From the NCBI GenBank assembly GCA_002684575.1, contig NYVP01000180.1:1-9541 (forward strand): a stretch of 9,541 nt of DNA, read 5' to 3'. Every line of letters starts with the position of its first letter. The first letter of the stretch is position 1. This DNA is from Verrucomicrobiales bacterium. GTDB lineage: Bacteria > Verrucomicrobiota > Verrucomicrobiia > Verrucomicrobiales > DEV007. The notes below the pieces were generated by a model. That model was not told the DNA's origin. It made no database searches and saw nothing but the letters and a program-made list of their open reading frames with translations. A program made the position numbers and the translations under genes. Below, piece by piece: positions 1 to 7,252 of this stretch.

Positions 1-749
1 ACACTGGGTTGAATGACATCACTTTCAATTTGTTTTAATAACTCAGAATCGATTAAGGATCGAGATGCCACGGCTCCCATTCCGCCTGTATTAAGCCCCT
101 GATCTCCATCGGCAAGCCGCTTGTAATCTCTGGCTGGCGTGAAAATCTGATAATTACCATCAGCGACTGCCGCAATAACTGAGACTTCAGGTCCCTCAAG
201 ATATTCCTCAATAAGAACTCTCCCATCTCCAAACCTTTTTTCGACAAAAACTTCTTTCAAAAAAGAATCGGCCTCATTCTCATCAATACATATAGCCACA
301 CCTTTACCAGCAGCTAAACCATCAAATTTTAGAACTGTAGGATAACTCTTAATTGCCGCTTTTGCTGAATCATAATCTTCTGCAGCATCATATCCACCAG
401 TCGGAATATTGTGCCTGACCATGAATTCTTTAGCAAATTCTTTACTCGCCTCAAGTTGAGCTGAATCACGTACTGGCCCCCACGTAGGTATTCCTTCCGC
501 CCTTGCTCTATCAGCTAATCCCTTTGCAAGCCAAGATTCTTCTCCCCCGACACAAAGGTCAATATCCGCGGCAAGCATTGCTTTTACCAAAGATTCAACA
601 TCATTAATCTCACCAGGCAAAGGCTTGGCAATTTCTAAAATGGCATCACTTCCTGGATAACAAAAAACCTCCGAAGTAGATTCAGATTCATTTAAGGCAG
701 TTACAAGGGCATGTTCTCTGCCACCTTTTCCTACTACAATAACTTTCAT
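1..749 (-). CDS. purD: Phosphoribosylamine-glycine ligase (GAR synthetase), N-terminal 249 residues, cut by window edge
   Basis: PurD joins glycine to 5-phosphoribosylamine using ATP, giving GAR, the second step of purine synthesis in the cytoplasm. The frame is open from the ATG at 749 to the left edge, giving 249 codons of a family usually about 420-430 aa, so the C-terminal part is off the window. Visible motifs: GKGGREHAL (residues 7-15, N-terminal domain), QLEASKEFAKEFM (98-110), KFDGLAAGKGV (141-151, ATP-grasp loop), LIEEYLEGPEVSV (179-191), and DYKRLADGDQGLNTGGMGA (208-226), the family signature, normally DHKR..GDGD.GPNTGGMGA. The usual VGPEAPL segment reads VGGEESWL (67-74), a divergence without an obvious functional meaning. 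The gene follows purF after 6 nt and is the last operon gene seen. No clear Shine-Dalgarno precedes the ATG. The family call is firm; the gene's end is not visible. Confidence 0.95.
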   Translation of the reverse strand, partial: MKVIVVGKGGREHALVTALNESESTSEVFCYPGSDAILEIAKPLPGEINDVESLVKAMLAADIDLCVGGEESWLAKGLADRARAEGIPTWGPVRDSAQLEASKEFAKEFMVRHNIPTGGYDAAEDYDSAKAAIKSYPTVLKFDGLAAGKGVAICIDENEADSFLKEVFVEKRFGDGRVLIEEYLEGPEVSVIAAVADGNYQIFTPARDYKRLADGDQGLNTGGMGAVASRSLIDSELLKQIESDVIQPS

Positions 750-755
750 AATTTT

Positions 756-2681
756 TTACAATCCCAAATCATAGGGCCTCCCATCGATCCCATCACAATA
801 TTGAATAAAAGCGCGGTTAGCGACTGCTGTTCCGGCCGGTGTCGGATAATTACCAGTAAAATACCAATCTCCACAATCATCACCTAAAGCTTCCTTAAGA
901 TTTTCCACACTTTGATATATCACCTCCACTTCACCTTTCCATTTGATATCTTGTGGATATACAAGCCTAGCAATTTGTTCTGAAATCTGTTTAGCGGTAA
1001 ATGGCTTATAGATGTCACGAACACAATTTCTCATCTCATCATATGGCTTTCTAAGCTCAACCAAGCAATCATCATAAACTTTTGCAATAAGTGAAGCTCT
1101 TGCTGAATTTTTCAGCAAATCTATAGCTGCCTGAAACGCAATAAATTTACCCAGCTCTGACATATCTATTCCATAACAGTCTGGATATCTTATTTGAGGG
1201 GCACTTGAAACTACGACGATTTTCTTTGGCTCGGTCCTTGCTAAAATTTTGAGAATAGACTCTCTTAATGTTGTTCCCCTAACGATTGAGTCATCAATGA
1301 CAACTAAACTCTCACCAGGTTTTACGACACCATAACTAATATCATAAACATGAGAAACCAATTGCTTGCGACCATTTTCTTGACTGATAAAGGTTCGCAT
1401 TTTGATATCCTTGTGTGCAATTTTCTCCCCTCTTGGCCAATTATTAAGGATTAAATCATCAATCTTTTTCTCATTAAGACCACCGTTAGAAGCGGCTTCC
1501 TCAATTGCTTCTTTAACTTTGTTTCTGCGATATTCCCTGAGCCCCCCCATCATTCCATGATATGCCACATCAGCCGTATTTGGAATAAAACTGAAAACCG
1601 TATCACTCAAGTTGTGATCAATAGATTTTAGAATTGGATCAGCCAATAATCTTCCCAGCTCTTTTCTTTCTTTATAAATCTCTGGGTCATTACCCCTAGA
1701 AAAGTATATTCTTTCAAATGAACATGGAGTTTTAGGTTTTTCATCGGCAAACCTTTCGACCGTCACTTCTCCGGTATTTTTAATTGAAACTACATGTCCT
1801 GCAGGGACCTCTGAGACTTCTTCTTTTTCAAGCTCAAAAACAGTCATCAATGGCACCCTTTCAGAGGCAAACCCAACAAAGTCTTCATTCTCAAAATAAA
1901 ATGCAGGCCTAATACCATTAGGGTCACGCATAACAAAAGCATCCCCGTTTCCAACTGCTCCCGCAATGGCATATCCTCCATCCCAAATTTTGGAGGCCTT
2001 CCTCAATAATCTTGGCATATGAAGCCGTTGACTTATCAAGCCAGGAATTTCAGTTCCAGGAACCTTATTAACTTTTGATCTTCGGTAAATATTTTGATGA
2101 GCCTGATCTAAGAAGAATCCAATCTCTTCTAGGACTGTCTGCGTATCAGTACCAAAAACAGGATGCTGACCACGCTCAACAAGCTTCCTGTTGAGCTCAG
2201 GAGCATTAGCCATATTGAAATTACCTAAAACCATCAGGCTACGCGTCTCCCAATTGCTTCTTCTAAGAAAAGGATGGCATGAGCCTTCTTCGAACTCACC
2301 AGAAGTCCCATATCTTAAATGCCCCATTAAAACCTCTCCTCCGAAATCAAAATATCGACTGACGTTTGTCGGGTCCTCTGGATCTATATCCCTTCTTTTG
2401 CAGGCTTGATAGTAGCGATCCATCAGTTGTTTAAAAACCACAGTCAGTGAATCTCTTGATGCTGATCTCTCCCTGAAAATATAAGGATCACCCAATTCCA
2501 TATTTAATTTAACACATCCAACACCTATTCCATCATGTCCCCTATTGTGTTGTTTCTCCATAAGTAGAAACAGCTTATTAAAACCATATAAAGCAGTGCC
2601 GTATTTATCATGATAATAAGGAAGCGGCTTCTTCAAGCGAACAACCGCAATACCACACTCGTGCTTTAAAAAGTCTGCCAT
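756..2681 (-). CDS. purF: Amidophosphoribosyltransferase, long form
   Basis: PurF makes 5-phosphoribosylamine from PRPP and glutamine, the committed and usually feedback-regulated first step of purine synthesis. The N-terminal Ntn glutaminase domain shows HECGI with the candidate nucleophile Cys9, which implies removal of an 8-residue propeptide (inferred). It also shows HLRYGTSG (121-128), GNFNMAN (153-159) and MRDPNGIRPA (251-260). The phosphoribosyltransferase domain has FERIYFSRGNDPEIY (322-336) and the PRPP loop VVIDDSIVRGTTLR (460-473). At 641 aa it exceeds the E. coli and B. subtilis enzymes (about 505 and 476 aa). Extra sequence includes roughly residues 60-112 and 380-430. Of the B. 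subtilis-type iron-sulphur ligands, Cys320 and Cys502 look kept, but the CxxC before FTGxYPT is replaced by GDWY with one Cys at 603. The ATG follows the purM stop codon with no gap, suggesting translational coupling. Confidence 0.95.
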   Translation of the reverse strand: MADFLKHECGIAVVRLKKPLPYYHDKYGTALYGFNKLFLLMEKQHNRGHDGIGVGCVKLNMELGDPYIFRERSASRDSLTVVFKQLMDRYYQACKRRDIDPEDPTNVSRYFDFGGEVLMGHLRYGTSGEFEEGSCHPFLRRSNWETRSLMVLGNFNMANAPELNRKLVERGQHPVFGTDTQTVLEEIGFFLDQAHQNIYRRSKVNKVPGTEIPGLISQRLHMPRLLRKASKIWDGGYAIAGAVGNGDAFVMRDPNGIRPAFYFENEDFVGFASERVPLMTVFELEKEEVSEVPAGHVVSIKNTGEVTVERFADEKPKTPCSFERIYFSRGNDPEIYKERKELGRLLADPILKSIDHNLSDTVFSFIPNTADVAYHGMMGGLREYRRNKVKEAIEEAASNGGLNEKKIDDLILNNWPRGEKIAHKDIKMRTFISQENGRKQLVSHVYDISYGVVKPGESLVVIDDSIVRGTTLRESILKILARTEPKKIVVVSSAPQIRYPDCYGIDMSELGKFIAFQAAIDLLKNSARASLIAKVYDDCLVELRKPYDEMRNCVRDIYKPFTAKQISEQIARLVYPQDIKWKGEVEVIYQSVENLKEALGDDCGDWYFTGNYPTPAGTAVANRAFIQYCDGIDGRPYDLGL

Positions 2682-3668
2682 TTATCCAAGTCGGACAGTT
2701 AAATTATCATTACTAACTTCTCCAATTTTTACTGACCCATCATATGATTTCAAAGCAGAATCAACATCATTTGGATCTAAAACGCTCACCCAACCAATTC
2801 CCATGTTGAACGTTGAAAAAGCTTCATTTATTTCGACGTGTGAGAGAATTTTTTGAACTGAACCCAGTGACCATTCGGGTACTTTCAATTCGCCTCCTAG
2901 ATCACCAAGAATTCTTTCAAGATTCTCGGGCAACCCACCTCCGGTAATATGAGCCATCGCCTTTGGTTTGATTCCCATAGCTCTATACCCTGATAATACA
3001 TCATGGTATAATCTTGTCGGAGCCAACAAAGAAACGACATCTTCATCATTAAATTCATCAGGATATTTAGAAAGAATTTTTCTCACCAAACTCCATCCAT
3101 TTGCATGTATCCCATCTGAGGGGTAACCAATAAAAACATCCCCTTCAGTGATACTTGTAGGATCAACAACATCTGACTTTTCCGCAGCACCAATTCCAAA
3201 ACCTGAAAGCTCAATCATGTCATCACCCACCAAACCTGGCATTTCAGCCGTTTCGCCTCCAGCAAGAATACAATTGCAGGCCTCACACCAATCTACAATC
3301 CCTGAAATAACTCTCGATATCTGAGCCTTGTCTAATTTACCGACACCCACATAGTCCAAAAACATAATAGGATCGGCTCCAGTTGTAATAATGTCATTAA
3401 TTGACATCGCCACTAAGTCCTTTCCGGCAATTTCAAGAAGATCGTGCTCAAGAAGCAATTCAAGTTTTGTTCCGACCCCATCACATCCCGTGAAAATAAC
3501 AGGTTCTTTGTATCCGCTTAAATCAAAACCTGCAGCAAACAACCCGAAAGCTCCAAAAAGCTTACGGTTTTTTTCCGTTCTTTCTCTGAGCGCTCCGATA
3601 TCTCCAACTAATTCAGCAGCTGCATGAATATCAACTCCCGCTTCCTTATATGTAATTTGTTCAGCCAT
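2682..3668 (-). CDS. purM: Phosphoribosylformylglycinamidine cyclo-ligase (AIR synthetase)
   Basis: PurM closes the imidazole ring, converting FGAM to AIR with ATP hydrolysis (step 5). The 328-aa protein has the expected family length, and its motifs run in canonical order: YKEAGVDI (7-14), GCDGVGTKLEL (61-71, nucleotide binding), DLVAMSINDIITTGADP (84-100) followed by FLDY (103-106), LAGGETAEMPG (135-145), SDGIHANGWSLVRKI (184-198), APTRLY (216-221), AHITGGGLPENL (239-250) and FNMGIG (287-292). PurM and PurL share this PurM-like fold, so the neighbouring purL is a distant relative. The start is 16 nt after the purQ stop codon, and the intervening bases show no Shine-Dalgarno. Its stop codon directly abuts the purF start. 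Its substrate is the product of the PurS-PurL-PurQ complex encoded just upstream. No anomalies were seen. Confidence 0.97.
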   Translation of the reverse strand: MAEQITYKEAGVDIHAAAELVGDIGALRERTEKNRKLFGAFGLFAAGFDLSGYKEPVIFTGCDGVGTKLELLLEHDLLEIAGKDLVAMSINDIITTGADPIMFLDYVGVGKLDKAQISRVISGIVDWCEACNCILAGGETAEMPGLVGDDMIELSGFGIGAAEKSDVVDPTSITEGDVFIGYPSDGIHANGWSLVRKILSKYPDEFNDEDVVSLLAPTRLYHDVLSGYRAMGIKPKAMAHITGGGLPENLERILGDLGGELKVPEWSLGSVQKILSHVEINEAFSTFNMGIGWVSVLDPNDVDSALKSYDGSVKIGEVSNDNLTVRLG

Positions 3669-3684
3669 AGTAGTTATATTATGA

Positions 3685-4410
3685 TCACTCTTTTATAATT
3701 GTGTTATAAATTGACTTAAAAATCATATAACCTGCACCCCATCCACTATTATCGCCCTGCCAATTAGGATCATAATGATGTGAATCCCATAAGAATCTCT
3801 CTGGGTGAGGCATCAGCCCCAAAACACGGCCAGACTGATCGCTCAATCCTGCTATTTGAGATGAGGATCCATTTACGTCGTCATGATAAAGTAATGCCGC
3901 CAAACCATTTTCAACATAGGACTCAGCTGCTCCATCAGGTGCAACAAAACGTCCCTCTGCATGCGCTATTGGCAACTCAAAAGTCTCCGGAAGCCCATTA
4001 AGAAAAGCATTTTGATCATTATTCTTTTTGAGATGGACCCACTTACAAATAAATCGGCCTGAAGTATTATCAATTAAACTTCCTTCAGGGAGGAGCCCGA
4101 GTTTTGTAAGTATTTGAAAACCATTACATATACCTAACATATATCCACCATTATCTCGGAAACGCGTTAAGGCATCCCCTACTTTTCTTTGAGTCTCAAG
4201 CTGAGCAAGGCGCCCAGCCATGACATAATCTCCATAACTAAAACCACTACTCAAAACTACAAGTTTTACAGAATTTAGACTCTCTTTTTTGAAAGCCGCA
4301 ATAGGTAGAATAGTGGTCGAAAACCCAGATGCCTCCAGAGCTCGGGCCGTTTCGAAATCACAATTAGTTCCTGGGAACTTTAATAATAAGGCGTTAGGAC
4401 GTTCTTCCAT
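3685..4410 (-). CDS. purQ: FGAM synthetase glutaminase subunit PurQ
   Basis: PurQ is the class I glutamine amidotransferase subunit that hydrolyses glutamine and passes ammonia to PurL in the FGAR to FGAM reaction. The 241-aa protein has KFPGTNCDFETARAL (11-25) near its start, as expected for PurQ. The nucleophile elbow is LGICNGFQ with Cys95, and the catalytic His-Glu pair is His202/Glu204 in MPHPER. HAEGRF (150-155) and GRVLGLM (194-200) also fit the family. The C-terminal tail with WGAGYMIFKS is slightly longer than in the B. subtilis protein (about 227 aa). The ATG at 4410 lies inside the 3' end of purL, an overlap of 31 nt. Its upstream bases read GAAAGAAAA, at best a weak ribosome site. 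Encoding it separately from PurL indicates the multi-subunit PurSLQ enzyme rather than the large fused PurL. Catalytic residues are intact. Confidence 0.96.
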   Translation of the reverse strand: MEERPNALLLKFPGTNCDFETARALEASGFSTTILPIAAFKKESLNSVKLVVLSSGFSYGDYVMAGRLAQLETQRKVGDALTRFRDNGGYMLGICNGFQILTKLGLLPEGSLIDNTSGRFICKWVHLKKNNDQNAFLNGLPETFELPIAHAEGRFVAPDGAAESYVENGLAALLYHDDVNGSSSQIAGLSDQSGRVLGLMPHPERFLWDSHHYDPNWQGDNSGWGAGYMIFKSIYNTIIKE

Positions 4411-6809
4411 TTTTCTTTCAGGGTTGAAATTCCAACTTCCAGTACATTTTTAGATCCCACATTGATCGATAAGTTTTGATGTTTCGTCGTAACTTTTCCA
4501 ATAACAGAACAATCAGAACCCTCAAAAATCTTCTCTAACTGACCTAGGCTTTCAGGTTCACATTCGATAAGTAATCTTGAAGGGGTTTCAGCAAACAAAC
4601 ATTCTGCGTTACTCATTTCCCCCTGTGTTGGAAGCTCCTCAAGATCAATAGTAACTCCGCCAACTTCAGAGAAAGCCATCTCTGCAATCGCAACTCCGAG
4701 CCCTCCTTCGGAGACATCGTGAGCAGATAAAATCAGCCCCTCACTAACAGCTTTGTGAAATTTCTTATAATCGTTCAATGCTGACTCAAAATTTGCATGA
4801 GGCACCTCTTCTTGGGTTTTCTCCTTAATCCTAGCATATACACTTCCTCCCATTTTAGAATCAGTAGTTCCAAGAATCAAAACAACGGAGTTGCTATTTC
4901 TAATTGAAGCACCTGTCACATGAGAAGGATTCTCAATCACTCCCATTCCACTTATTAGACACGTCGTTGGAATTGATACTGGGCCTTGATCGGTTTCAAA
5001 ATAATTATAAAACGAATCTTTACCTGAAACAAATGGGGCACTATAAGCCTCAGCTGCCTCTGCAATACCTTTGCAAGTTTCAACAAGCATCCCTAGTTCC
5101 CTAGAATCATCAGGATTACCAACACAAAAATTATCAAGCAAAGCAATTTTTTCTGGATTGGCTCCAGAAGCGATTAGAGACCGAAAGCATTCATCAACTG
5201 TGGCCTTGCCCATCGCCAACGGATCAGTCTTACCCCATTCAGGCAACAACGATAACCCTATAGACATTAGCCTATCACTACCATCAATTCGAACAACTGA
5301 TGAATCCTGGGGAGCATCTCCTGATTTACCTGCCAATGGTTTCAGAACAGTATTACCCTGAACTTCGTGATCATACTCTCTAATAATGGGTTCACGTGAA
5401 CCAATAGCAAAATCACCAAGCACATTGAGTAGATCATCTCCTAAATCCGTTTGAGACCATTCATATTTTTGGATCTCTCCTCTCTCAAAAGATGATTTCA
5501 GTTGACGAATTGGAGCATCATGTAATCTAGAATTATCTAACTCACATACTAGCTCTCCATTGTGCCAAACCTTAAGAATTCCGGAGTCATCAGAATCACC
5601 AATTTCGGTAAGCTCCGTTTCATAAATATCGGCCAATTCTTTTAACCTGGGCAAAAACTCCTCCTTAACAGCCAAGACCATCCTCTCCTGACTTTCAGAC
5701 AAGAATATTTCCCAACTTGTCATACCAGGTTCTTTCAAAGGCGCTCTTTCAAGATAGAGATTTCCACCGACCTCGCTAAGCATCTCTCCAGCAGCACTTG
5801 AGAATCCACCAGCCCCACAATCGGTAATAAATTCGATAAGGTTTTCTTTCCTCGCTTCGATAACAAAATCAGCAGCCTTTTTTTCCTCAATCGGATTACC
5901 AATTTGCACGGCTTGCTGATCCTCTTCATGACTATCCGTGTCCAATGCCATTGATGAAAAAGTTGCACCCTTTAAGCCATCTCGACCCGTGCGCCCTCCA
6001 ACAGCAATCACTCTCAAGTTCGGAGACATTTCTTTATCGATATCAGAAATTGGAATAATTCCTGCCGTACCACAAAAGACGAGTGGGTTATAAATGAAAG
6101 AAGGGTCAAATTGAATGGCTCCAGTGATTGTAGGTATACCCATGCGGTTCCCATAATCTCTGACTCCACGAACCACTCCTCTCATTATTCCCAGAGGGTG
6201 AATGACATCATTAGCATCAATACTCTGAGCATCGGTATCAGGTGGGCCAAAACAAAAAATATCACAGCTGGCAATCGGCTTCGCGCCTTTTCCTGCGCCT
6301 AAAATATCTCTAATAACTCCGCCTAACCCTGTATTAGCCCCAGCATAAGGCTCGATTGCAGACGGATGATTATGCGTTTCGAGCTTCAAACATATGGCTT
6401 GATCATCATCCAACTTTACAAAGCCCGCATTATCGACAAAACATCCCAATACGAACCCCGGCTTTTTTTCCATTATCCTTTCAGTCACGCCCTTGATGAA
6501 AGTCTTGAAAAGACTATCTATTACTTCATTACCTTGTGGAGAGGAGTGCTCAATTCTTGCACCGAAAATTCTATGCTTGCAGTGCTCGCTCCAAGTCTGA
6601 GCTATACACTCCAGCTCAACATCCGTTGGTTCTCTACGCATCGCAGAAGCGTAGTAAAGCTGAATCTCTATCATATCATCGACGGATAAAGACAGCTTCA
6701 TTTTTTCACTCAAATCGAGCAAGCCATCAGGATCTAAATCCCTAATAGGAATTTCATAAAAACTTTTTTTATCTTCTTGATTAGGCAATTTTTCTTCCAT
6801 TGGAATCAA
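4380..6809 (-). CDS. purL: FGAM synthetase large subunit PurL (mid-sized, about 809 aa)
   Basis: PurL is the ATP-dependent synthetase that turns FGAR into FGAM using ammonia from PurQ. It begins with a linker-type segment (about 16-60), then REPTDVELECIAQTWSEHCKH (59-79), whose SEHCKH carries the catalytic-region His. After this come LKLETHNHPSAIEPYAGA (141-158), GGVIRDILGAGKGAKPIA (163-180), GGRTGRDGLKGATFSS (271-286), FITDCGAGGFSSAAGEM (327-343), APFVSGKDSF (591-600) and LSAHDVSEGGLGVAIAEM (694-711). There are two PurM-like halves. It is longer than the B. subtilis PurL (about 740 aa) and lacks the PurS-like N-terminus and glutaminase domain of the 1200-1300-aa fused form. Two starts are possible. 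TTG at 6809 has GGAG 5 nt upstream (6815-6818); ATG at 6800 gives 806 aa but sits 14 nt from that GGAG. Either start overlaps purS. Confidence 0.96.
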   Translation of the reverse strand: MIPMEEKLPNQEDKKSFYEIPIRDLDPDGLLDLSEKMKLSLSVDDMIEIQLYYASAMRREPTDVELECIAQTWSEHCKHRIFGARIEHSSPQGNEVIDSLFKTFIKGVTERIMEKKPGFVLGCFVDNAGFVKLDDDQAICLKLETHNHPSAIEPYAGANTGLGGVIRDILGAGKGAKPIASCDIFCFGPPDTDAQSIDANDVIHPLGIMRGVVRGVRDYGNRMGIPTITGAIQFDPSFIYNPLVFCGTAGIIPISDIDKEMSPNLRVIAVGGRTGRDGLKGATFSSMALDTDSHEEDQQAVQIGNPIEEKKAADFVIEARKENLIEFITDCGAGGFSSAAGEMLSEVGGNLYLERAPLKEPGMTSWEIFLSESQERMVLAVKEEFLPRLKELADIYETELTEIGDSDDSGILKVWHNGELVCELDNSRLHDAPIRQLKSSFERGEIQKYEWSQTDLGDDLLNVLGDFAIGSREPIIREYDHEVQGNTVLKPLAGKSGDAPQDSSVVRIDGSDRLMSIGLSLLPEWGKTDPLAMGKATVDECFRSLIASGANPEKIALLDNFCVGNPDDSRELGMLVETCKGIAEAAEAYSAPFVSGKDSFYNYFETDQGPVSIPTTCLISGMGVIENPSHVTGASIRNSNSVVLILGTTDSKMGGSVYARIKEKTQEEVPHANFESALNDYKKFHKAVSEGLILSAHDVSEGGLGVAIAEMAFSEVGGVTIDLEELPTQGEMSNAECLFAETPSRLLIECEPESLGQLEKIFEGSDCSVIGKVTTKHQNLSINVGSKNVLEVGISTLKEKWKNVLTPYY

Positions 6810-7248
6810 TCACGCTCCAAACGTGTATAGCGGGGTTACATACATCTCGAACAAATGGCTCAGAACTAATTTCAAGCTCAGAGAAAATATAAACTCTTTG
6901 CAATAGTTTTAGTGACAAGAGTTTGAAGCCATTACCATCATCACCTTTTTGACTTGAAAGAATTGCTTCTTTTTCAAGGTCCAGCGCTCCTGGTTTCATG
7001 CCATAATCAATATAAAATTGATATTCATTAAAGTAAGAATCTTGATCTAATGAAACTTCATCAGCATATTGGTCAACCAAGCAACGATCAATGAAGCCCT
7101 TCGCCTCTCCTTCATCTCCATCAAATTGAAGTTGGTAGACTCGAGATTTTCTGAACGTGGCAGCCGTAGTTATAGGGGCATATAAGAGCTTATTAGCATC
7201 TTCTTTAGACCCAAATTTACCAACTACCTCGACAGATAAACTTCCCAT
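6781..7248 (-). CDS. purS: PurS-type FGAM synthetase subunit with two PurS-like modules
   Basis: PurS bridges PurL and PurQ in the multi-subunit FGAM synthetase. Typical PurS is about 80 aa and works as a dimer; this protein is 155 aa. By eye it contains two PurS-like modules. Module 1 (about 3-68) has a SLSVEVVGKFG strand region, then RKSRVYQLQFDGDEGEAKGF, matching the PurS pattern in which a V.V.. strand is followed by a short helix and a strand. Module 2 (about 74-148) has IDYGMKPGALDLEKEAIL (80-97), close to the PurS signature V.LKPGVLDPQG.A, then KLLQRVYIF and an ending FVRDVCNPAIHVWSVI. The ATG at 7248 follows the purC stop by 4 nt. A longer reading from 7338 would overlap purC by 86 nt and adds a hydrophobic stretch that fits nothing in PurS. 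Position directly before purL supports the call. The tandem-module reading is my inference, not an alignment result. Confidence 0.8.
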   Translation of the reverse strand: MGSLSVEVVGKFGSKEDANKLLYAPITTAATFRKSRVYQLQFDGDEGEAKGFIDRCLVDQYADEVSLDQDSYFNEYQFYIDYGMKPGALDLEKEAILSSQKGDDGNGFKLLSLKLLQRVYIFSELEISSEPFVRDVCNPAIHVWSVIDSNGRKIA

Positions 7249-7252
7249 TAAA

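Noticed and set aside
1542..1548. C7 homopolymer in purF (and another at 8221-8227 in purC) as frameshift or phase-variation sites
   Set aside because: Both reading frames continue intact with conserved sequence on each side, and seven bases is short for programmed slippage; the purF run arises from ATG-GGG-GGG.
5071..5361. Plus-strand open frame of 96 codons inside purL
   Set aside because: It is the antisense shadow of conserved PurL motifs, with no start context or domain.
5735..5968. Minus-strand frame of 77 codons inside purL in another frame
   Set aside because: It is an alternative frame of purL; the purL frame carries the conserved motifs without interruption.
6366..6745. Two plus-strand open frames opposite the purL 5' region
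   Set aside because: They overlap each other in different frames and lie opposite the SEHCKH and ETHNHP coding segments, so they are shadows.
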